64,000 nt of DNA from Pleomorphomonas sp. PLEO (GTDB taxonomy: Bacteria > Pseudomonadota > Alphaproteobacteria > Rhizobiales > Pleomorphomonadaceae). Position numbers and translations under genes: made by a program. The stretch is taken from contig NZ_CP166625.1 of assembly GCF_041320595.1 (NCBI RefSeq), positions 1,437,501 to 1,501,500 on the forward strand, read 5' to 3'. The notes under the pieces are model-generated. The model ran no database searches. It was given only the letters and a program-made list of their open reading frames with translations, and was not told the origin of the DNA. This document shows positions 58,555 to 64,000 of this stretch, piece by piece; the first letter of the stretch is position 1; each line of letters opens with the position of its first letter.

Positions 58555-59420
58555 CCGACCTCGCGCCCCTTTCGCCCTTCGATGCATCGCCGACGGCGGT
58601 CGAACGGATCGTCCGGCGTGCCCCTCTCGACTGGACCGGCATCGCCTTTCTCGTTGGCCTCGCCGTGGTCATCCTGTTGCCGCTGATCGTCACCGCCGTC
58701 TGGGCGTTTGCCGAGATCTGGCGCTTTCCGGCCATCCTGCCGCAGCGCATGGGCCTCGGCTACTGGCAGGACACGCTGACGCGCAACGACGTCTGGCAGG
58801 CGCTCTGGCTGTCGCTCAGCATCACCACGACGGTGACGGTGATCTCGGCGGCGATCTGCTTTCCGGCCGCCTATGCCTTTGCCCGGCTGGATTTCCCCGG
58901 CCGCAACCTGTTGTTCCTCGCCTTCCTCTCCGTGCAGGCCTTCCCGAAATTCGGCCTGATCGTCGCCACCGCCACCATCTTCCTGACGCTGCACCTCGTC
59001 GGCACCTTCTGGGGCGTGGTACTGATCCAGCTGGTCGGCACGCTGCTCTACATGATCTGGATTCCGGTTTCCGCCTTCCAGGGCGTCGACCGGCGCCTGG
59101 AGGAGGCGGCGCGCGATGTCGGCGCCGGGCCGATGCGGGTGTTCTGGTCGATCACCTTGCCGCAGGCCCTGCCGACGCTGTTCGCCGCCCTGTTGATCAC
59201 CTTCGTCAACACCTTCTACGAGACCGACGCCGCCTGGCTGATCGGCCTGCCCAACGTGCGCACCATGCCGATGGTGATGATCTCGTTCATCAACAACGCC
59301 CTCGAAGTCCAATATGGCGCGGTGTTGTTCGTCTTCCTCTGGGTGCCGTCCTTCCTGTTGATGCTGGCGGCCCGCCGGGTGATGGGAGCCGATGCATTCG
59401 CCAAGGGCCTCGGCGGCTGA
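58551..59420 (+). CDS. ABC transporter permease (PotC/FbpB type)
   Basis: This 289-residue permease has a cytoplasmic N-terminal tail of about 25 residues and six membrane segments. The EAA motif is LEEAARDVGAGPMRVFWSITLPQALP. Its stop codon overlaps the left end of MITE-like copy B, which separates it from the ATPase gene. Confidence 0.9.
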   Translation: MTDLAPLSPFDASPTAVERIVRRAPLDWTGIAFLVGLAVVILLPLIVTAVWAFAEIWRFPAILPQRMGLGYWQDTLTRNDVWQALWLSLSITTTVTVISAAICFPAAYAFARLDFPGRNLLFLAFLSVQAFPKFGLIVATATIFLTLHLVGTFWGVVLIQLVGTLLYMIWIPVSAFQGVDRRLEEAARDVGAGPMRVFWSITLPQALPTLFAALLITFVNTFYETDAAWLIGLPNVRTMPMVMISFINNALEVQYGAVLFVFLWVPSFLLMLAARRVMGADAFAKGLGG

Positions 59421-59613
59421 GCCTGACCCCAAACTCTACTGGGGCGGGCATCTCCGGGCATCCGCTTAGCCCGAAAAGTCTGCAACTTTTCGGGCGGATG
59501 CCTGAACTTCGATTTCTCCGCTTCCGGTGCTCACGAACACCAAGTTCGCTCCGCTCCGGTTCTCGAAACCATCGCCATCTGCCTCGCCCCAGCGAGTTTC
59601 GGATCAGGCTCTC
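59419..59613. repeat. MITE-like element, copy B, with embedded REP dyad
   Basis: The left end GAGCCTGACCCCAAACTCTA and the right end (read inward) AGAGCCTGATCCGAAACTCG are inverted repeats. The interior shares GGGGCGGGCATCT and CATCGCCATCTGCCT with copy A at 3776-3865. About 100 extra bases in the middle carry a REP dyad at 59470-59494. The element fills the gap between permease and ATPase genes in one operon. Confidence 0.75.
59470..59494. repeat. REP-type dyad inside the MITE-like copy B
   Basis: CCCGAAAAGTC-TGC-AACTTTTCGGG followed by CGGATGCC matches the family at 36.9-39.1 kb. Its absence from MITE copy A suggests insertion into an existing element. Confidence 0.8.
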
Positions 59614-59627
59614 TCAGGACGTTTCCC

Positions 59628-60701
59628 ATGGCTCAGGTTCGTTTGAGCGGCATCGCCAAGATATTCGGCAAGGTCACGGCGCTCGATGCCATGGATCTCG
59701 TCATCGAGGACGGCGAACTCGTCTGCCTGCTGGGGCCGTCGGGCTCCGGCAAGTCGACGCTTCTGCGCATCATCGGTGGCTTCGAGACGCCGAGCGAGGG
59801 CACGATCGCCATCGACGGCGTCGATGTCACCGATCTGCCGCCGGAGCGGCGCCCCACAGCCATGGTGTTCCAGAGCCATGCCCTGTGGAGTCATATGACC
59901 GTCCACGGCAACATCGCCTTCGGGCTGAAGCTGCGCCATCTGCCGAAGGCGGAAATCCGCGACCGCGTCGAGAAGGTGCTCGATCTCGTCGGTCTTTCCG
60001 GCTATGGCGGACGCCTGCCGAGCCAGCTTTCCGGCGGCCAGCAGCAGCGCGTGGCGCTCGCCCGCTCCCTGGTGATCGAGCCGAAGATCCTGCTGCTCGA
60101 CGAACCCTTCGCCAGTCTCGACCAGCATTTGCGCGAACGCCTGCGCGACGAGGTGCGCGACATCCAACAGCGCCTCGGCATCACCGCCGTGTTCGTTACC
60201 CACGGCCAGGACGAGGCGCTGGCGATTTCCGACCGCATCGTCGTGCTGGCGGATGGCCGCATGCAGCAGGTCGGCCGGCCCGGCGAGATCTACGCCGAGC
60301 CGAAGACCGCCTTCGTTGCCGGCTTCATCGGCGCCATGAACATGCTTGTGGGCACCCTGGCCGACGGCGAGGTGACCGCCGGTGGCCTGCGGCTGCCGGC
60401 CGAGGGCAGCGGCCCGGCCCGCCTTGCCATCCGTCCGGAAGACATCGCGCTGTCCGAACCGGCGGAGGGGTGTACGGTGACGGTGCGCCGGATGATCGAT
60501 TTCGGCGCGCATGTGGTCATCGACGGTGCGCTCGCCGACGGCACCCATCTCCGCATCCAGACCGACAAGGCCATCCGCGTCGAGCCCGGCGAACGGATCG
60601 GCATCCGCGTCGACAATTGGACGGTGTTCACCGAGGGCGCCGAACCGCGCCGTTACCGCTCCGACACGGAGCGCTCCTTTCGCGACGTTCGTTATGCATG
60701 A
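59628..60701 (+). CDS. ABC transporter ATPase (PotA/FbpC/UgpC type)
   Basis: This 357-residue ATPase has Walker A GPSGSGKST (about 36-44), signature LSGGQQQRVALARSL, Walker B ILLLDEPFASLD and switch His in VTHGQDEA. The C-terminal TOBE-type domain runs from about 235 to 350. It energises the two upstream permeases despite the 200-base repeat-filled gap. The diesterase gene starts 8 bases before its stop codon. Confidence 0.93.
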   Translation: MAQVRLSGIAKIFGKVTALDAMDLVIEDGELVCLLGPSGSGKSTLLRIIGGFETPSEGTIAIDGVDVTDLPPERRPTAMVFQSHALWSHMTVHGNIAFGLKLRHLPKAEIRDRVEKVLDLVGLSGYGGRLPSQLSGGQQQRVALARSLVIEPKILLLDEPFASLDQHLRERLRDEVRDIQQRLGITAVFVTHGQDEALAISDRIVVLADGRMQQVGRPGEIYAEPKTAFVAGFIGAMNMLVGTLADGEVTAGGLRLPAEGSGPARLAIRPEDIALSEPAEGCTVTVRRMIDFGAHVVIDGALADGTHLRIQTDKAIRVEPGERIGIRVDNWTVFTEGAEPRRYRSDTERSFRDVRYA

Positions 60702-61566
60702 CCTCGACGAGGCGGGCCTCGATCTTTACCGCGACGGCCATCGCACCCGGCTCAAATGGCACATGGGTCGGCGCGTCCGTTCCGACGTGCCGTTCACGCC
60801 GAACCGGACGGCTGAGGCGATGGCGGTGGGCGCCAGCTTCGAAGTGGATCTCAATCCTCACGCCGGGGCCGGTTTCGCGGTGCTGCATGACGAAACGCTC
60901 GATCGGGAAACCGACGGCCACGGGCCGGTCGCCTCGGCGCGGCCGGACGATCTCCGGCGGCTGAAGCTGCGCCGGCCCTCCGGCGAAATCACCGACGAGA
61001 AGGTGTTGCTGCTCGACGATCTGGCGGGCTTGGTGCGCGCTGGCTCGGTGCATCCGGAAACGCTGATCCAGCTCGACCTCAAGGTGGGCGCCGACGTCAT
61101 CGACGAGGCTACCGTCGAGGCTTTCGCGGCCGTGCTCTCAGGGGTCGCGCCGCATTTCATTCTGTCGGGCGGCGACCGCGACGCGGTGGCGCGGCTTGGC
61201 CGGGCGACGCCGGGTCTCAACCTCGGCTTCGATCCCTGTAACGAGCGGACGGTCGATGAGATTGAGGCCGGCGGCGATCTCGACGCTTTCGTTGCCGATG
61301 CACTGGCGGCCTTGCCGGAAGCGAGCCTCATCTATCTCGATTATGCTGCGATCCTCACCGCCGACAGGCGTGGCTTCGACCTGATCGCCGCGTTCCATAA
61401 GGCGGGCAAGCGCATCGACGCCTACACGCTCGATCTCCATCACCCCGGCGCCGACGACAGCCTCCGCCGGTTGATCGCGCTCAAGGCAGACCAGATCACC
61501 ACCAACGAGCCCGACGCGGTGGCGCGGCGAGCGGTGGAGTTGGGGCTTGCCGCCGTTACGCCGTGA
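60694..61566 (+). CDS. Glycerophosphodiester phosphodiesterase-family protein (divergent)
   Basis: This 290-residue GDPD-type TIM barrel hydrolyses phosphodiesters to an alcohol and a sugar or glycerol phosphate. The usual catalytic set is recognisable: His23 in KWHMGRR (for HRG), metal ligands Glu50 and Asp52 in FEVDL, and His65 in VLHDETLDR. The PENT motif is altered to PNRT, so substrate binding may differ from standard enzymes. No signal peptide is seen, so it works in the cytoplasm on imported substrate. It overlaps the ATPase gene by 8 bases and the convergent IMPase-family gene by 11 bases. Confidence 0.83.
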   Translation: MHDLDEAGLDLYRDGHRTRLKWHMGRRVRSDVPFTPNRTAEAMAVGASFEVDLNPHAGAGFAVLHDETLDRETDGHGPVASARPDDLRRLKLRRPSGEITDEKVLLLDDLAGLVRAGSVHPETLIQLDLKVGADVIDEATVEAFAAVLSGVAPHFILSGGDRDAVARLGRATPGLNLGFDPCNERTVDEIEAGGDLDAFVADALAALPEASLIYLDYAAILTADRRGFDLIAAFHKAGKRIDAYTLDLHHPGADDSLRRLIALKADQITTNEPDAVARRAVELGLAAVTP

Positions 61567-62362
61567 AGCGTTCTACCAACCACGGGTGAACGGTCGGCGT
61601 CGCGGCGAGCACGGCGCCGGTGTCCGGAATGGCGCCGCCGTCGAAGCCGCCGACCAGACCGCCGGCTTCCTCGACGATCAACACGGAAGCCGCGTAATCG
61701 TGCGGCGACAGGCCATCCTCGAAGAAGGCGTCGTGGCGGCTGGCCGCCACATATGCGATTGACAGCGCCGCCGAGCCCATCCGCCGCATGGTGGCAGCGT
61801 GGTCCATGATTTCCATCAGCACTTCGCGGTAGCGGGCCACCGGCATTGACTTGACCTGGCCGGGGATCGGCAGGCTGGCGCCGATCACCGCATGGTCGAT
61901 GTCGCGCCCCTGACGGACGGTGAGCCGTGCCCCGTCGAGAAAGGCGCCATGGCCGCGTTCGGCGTAGAAGAGTTCGTCGCGCATTGGATCGTAGACGACG
62001 CCGGCGTCGATGCGGTTACCGCGCAGCAGCGAGATCACCACGCCGAAGAAGGGAATGCCCCAGGCGAAATTGGTGGTGCCGTCGATCGGGTCGATCAGGA
62101 AGCGCGGCGCGTCGGGCGCACCCTCGCGATTGCCGGCTTTCTCCTCGCCATTGATCGACCAGTCCGGATAGGCCTCGGCGAGTTCGGCGGCGATGGCGGC
62201 CTCGACCGCCACGTCGGCCGCCGTCACGTAGTCGCGCGCCGCCTTCTCGTCCACCTCTGCCTGACCGCAGGCGGCAAAATGCTTGCGGGCGATACCGCCG
62301 CCAAGGTGAGCGGCGGCGATCATGGTGGCAAGCAGCGGCGAAATGGCTTCGATCTCAGGCAT
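61556..62362 (-). CDS. Inositol monophosphatase-family phosphatase
   Basis: This 268-residue metal-dependent phosphatase has EE at 73-74 and the motif DPIDGTTNFAWG at 91-102, both metal ligands. The C-terminal motif is GLSPHDYAAS instead of the common WD-x-AAG, with His replacing Trp next to the metal Asp. Family members act on inositol phosphates, sugar phosphates, PAP or NADP. Its convergent overlap with the phosphodiesterase gene suggests they belong to one pathway: diester import, cleavage, then removal of phosphate. The substrate is unproven. Confidence 0.87.
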   Translation of the reverse strand: MPEIEAISPLLATMIAAAHLGGGIARKHFAACGQAEVDEKAARDYVTAADVAVEAAIAAELAEAYPDWSINGEEKAGNREGAPDAPRFLIDPIDGTTNFAWGIPFFGVVISLLRGNRIDAGVVYDPMRDELFYAERGHGAFLDGARLTVRQGRDIDHAVIGASLPIPGQVKSMPVARYREVLMEIMDHAATMRRMGSAALSIAYVAASRHDAFFEDGLSPHDYAASVLIVEEAGGLVGGFDGGAIPDTGAVLAATPTVHPWLVERFTA

Positions 62363-62487
62363 GGTCCGGACTCGGCTCAGGAAAAGACGCCTCTACATGC
62401 GCTGCCGAGACGACAGTCCTGTGTCAGCTATGGCGGAACTTGCCGCGCGTTTTGCTGTTATACTCTGAGACAGCGGAGGGGCAGGGC

Positions 62488-63378
62488 ATGCAGTGGAGAG
62501 GGCGTCGCCAGAGCGACAACATCGAGGACGTCAGGGATAGCGGCGGTGGCTTTTCCGGTGGCGGCATGCGCTTTCCAGGTGGTGGCTTCGGCGGCGGTCG
62601 CGGCGGTGGCCTTTCCATCGGCGGACTGATCGTTCTCGGCCTGGTGCTGTGGTTCCTCGGCATCAATCCCATGGTGCTGCTCGACGGCAGCATGGACAGC
62701 GGCTCGACAAGTGGCAGCTCAACGGCGATCGATCGGCCGCGCGCGGGCCAGCATGACGAGATGCGCGATTTCGTCGCCACCGTGCTCGGCGACACCGAGG
62801 ACACCTGGACGGAGATCTTCAAGGCGAACGGCAAGCGCTATACGGCAACGCCGCTGGTGCTGTTCTCTGGCCAGATGCGGTCGGCCTGCGGCTTTGCCAG
62901 CGCGGCGAGCGGGCCGTTTTATTGCCCTGAGGACGGCAAGGTCTACATCGACCTCGCCTTCTATGACGAACTGCGCCAGAAGTTCGACGCCCCCGGCGAT
63001 TTTGCCCAGGCCTATGTGATCGCCCACGAGGTCGGCCATCACGTGCAGGACCTCCTGGGCGTGCTGCCGGCCTTCAACAAGAAGCGCCAGAGCCTCGGCG
63101 AGGCCGCCGCCAACGCGCTGTCGGTGAAGGTGGAGTTGCAAGCCGATTGCTACGCCGGTGTCTGGGGCCATTATGCCGAGAAGAAAGGCATTCTCGAACC
63201 CGGCGATCTCGACGAGGCGCTGAACGCCGCCACTCAGATCGGCGACGACGCCATACAGAAGCGGACGCAAGGCTATGTGGTGCCGGAAAGCTTCAACCAC
63301 GGCTCGTCAGCCGACCGCAAACGCTGGTTCAAGGTCGGCTACGACAAGGGCGACGCGGCGGCGTGCAATACGTTTTAG
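62488..63378 (+). CDS. YpfJ-family neutral zinc metallopeptidase
   Basis: This 296-residue protein has a cytoplasmic N-terminus with a glycine-rich stretch (GGGFSGGGMRFPGGGFGGG in part), one membrane segment (about 44-60) and a large domain with the zinc motif HEVGH at 180-184. The downstream ELQADCYAGVWG supplies the third ligand, and the C-terminus ends in RRKRWF-like RKRWFKVGYDKG. GGAGGGGCAGGGC precedes the ATG at 62488. The family is widespread in Proteobacteria and its physiological substrate is not established. Confidence 0.88.
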   Translation: MQWRGRRQSDNIEDVRDSGGGFSGGGMRFPGGGFGGGRGGGLSIGGLIVLGLVLWFLGINPMVLLDGSMDSGSTSGSSTAIDRPRAGQHDEMRDFVATVLGDTEDTWTEIFKANGKRYTATPLVLFSGQMRSACGFASAASGPFYCPEDGKVYIDLAFYDELRQKFDAPGDFAQAYVIAHEVGHHVQDLLGVLPAFNKKRQSLGEAAANALSVKVELQADCYAGVWGHYAEKKGILEPGDLDEALNAATQIGDDAIQKRTQGYVVPESFNHGSSADRKRWFKVGYDKGDAAACNTF

Positions 63379-63433
63379 GACGGCGGCGAATGACTATTGA
63401 TAACTAACGCCGTGCCTCCGCCATCGGCTGAGT

Positions 63434-64000
63434 TCACGCGTTTGCCCTCCGTGCATCCGAGAGGTCAGAACCTGACGAAATGGGGATCACAGGCTCGGGT
63501 GCCCCCTTCGTAGTGACGGCATCGATTTCCCTTTGTCGGTATGCACTTAGTCTATCGAATCCGAGAGCAGACAGTGCGTCGGCCTCTGCCCTGAGGATGC
63601 CGATGTCACTGGGGAACCGGATTCTACCCGCGGCACAAAGAGCGACCGTGGTCGCGAAAGCCCCGGTCCGTATCGTCTCGCCAAGAGCTTGCAGCAAATC
63701 AGACTGGCTATACTCCCGACCAAGCCGGTCAGAGGGTAGCGACGCTTGCAATGCGTTTTCCCGCCAGTTCGCGACATCGTAAAGATGTGCGATCGAACCG
63801 CCCAAGATCGGATGGCGCAGCGTTTCAAGAAACGCCAGATGGAGTGGATGGTTCGGATTGCCGATGTTCTTCTCGGGATAGCTTGCGGCAAGATGACCGC
63901 CGGTATTTTGGATCATGTAGAAGCGTATGGTGTCGGCACCAAGCTGCGCAGCGAAGGCAACCATGTCGGGCAGTTCATGATAGTTATCGGCCTGGACAGT
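63434..64000 (-). CDS. Partial protein, C-terminal part of a possible radical SAM enzyme (runs off right edge)
   Basis: The frame is open from the window edge with no start codon required: TVQADNYHELPDMVAFAAQLGADTIRFYMIQN, in which NxxEL-DMV and LGADTIRF resemble the late barrel strands of radical SAM/SPASM proteins. The final 100 residues, including HLYDVANWRENALQ, contain one cysteine and no clear auxiliary-cluster motif. The cluster-binding CxxxCxxC would lie upstream outside the window. The family call is tentative. Confidence 0.5.
   Translation of the reverse strand, partial: TVQADNYHELPDMVAFAAQLGADTIRFYMIQNTGGHLAASYPEKNIGNPNHPLHLAFLETLRHPILGGSIAHLYDVANWRENALQASLPSDRLGREYSQSDLLQALGETIRTGAFATTVALCAAGRIRFPSDIGILRAEADALSALGFDRLSAYRQREIDAVTTKGAPEPVIPISSGSDLSDARRANA

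Noticed and set aside
58502-60964. An 820-codon open frame through the permease and ATPase genes.
   Set aside because: It is another frame of genuine ABC transporter genes, with low-complexity Arg/His/Pro-rich translation and no motifs.

Overview
This is a GC-rich chromosomal segment of an alphaproteobacterium, most likely of the order Hyphomicrobiales (Rhizobiales). The evidence is a GguA/GguB-type sugar ABC transporter, the order carB - greA - LPS-core glycosyltransferases - lrp - trxB - lsrB/vtlR-type regulator (the arrangement known around lpsB of Sinorhizobium meliloti), a MarR/OmpR/EnvZ-like operon divergent from ilvE, and a typical Rhizobiales palindromic repeat. The genus cannot be fixed from the sequence alone. 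No rRNA, tRNA, CRISPR array, intact insertion sequence or phage was seen.

Layout. 0-4.6 kb: end of a monosaccharide ABC operon (gguB partial, gguA), two TetR regulators and an NmrA-like oxidoreductase. 5.1-9.4 kb: a 1432-aa CheB-CheR-PAS-PAS-GGDEF-EAL fusion. 9.4-13.5 kb: sensor kinase, OmpR-type regulator and MarR regulator, with two copies of a ~123-bp structured repeat around the kinase gene, then ilvE. 13.6-15.2 kb: an AT-rich patch with small genes and a possible sRNA. 15.2-18.4 kb: small envelope proteins (one frameshifted) and a MarR-GNAT protein. 18.5-22.7 kb: a MacB/Lol-like export operon. 22.8-26.1 kb: aspartate aminotransferase and a chemoreceptor. 26.4-28.1 kb: a TetR gene and an RlmN/Cfr-family radical SAM methyltransferase with a perfect 20-bp palindrome between its -35 and -10 boxes. 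28.3-35.4 kb: a LacI-controlled alpha-glycoside operon (binding protein, two permeases, GH31 enzyme). 35.5-38.9 kb: a strong sRNA candidate, lsrB/vtlR-type regulator, trxB and lrp. 39.2-50.6 kb: an MsbA-like exporter and a glycosyltransferase cluster for LPS or surface polysaccharide. 50.6-54.8 kb: greA and carB. 55-56.4 kb: small accessory genes. 56.5-62.4 kb: a Tat-exported binding protein, two permeases, an ATPase and a glycerophosphodiesterase in one operon, convergent with an inositol-monophosphatase-family gene. 62.5-64 kb: a zinc metallopeptidase and a partial gene resembling radical SAM proteins.

The themes are solute uptake with local repressors, envelope polysaccharide synthesis and signalling. 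Three families of short palindromic repeats occur: a two-hairpin ~123-bp element, a CCGAAAAGT/ACTTTTCGG dyad, and a MITE-like element with ~27-bp terminal inverted repeats. Several copies sit at junctions between cotranscribed genes, where they may shape mRNA processing. The observations most worth testing are the TetR-gated RlmN/Cfr-like gene, the phosphodiester-uptake locus whose gene content recalls agrocinopine catabolism, and the sRNA next to the lsrB/vtlR-type regulator.
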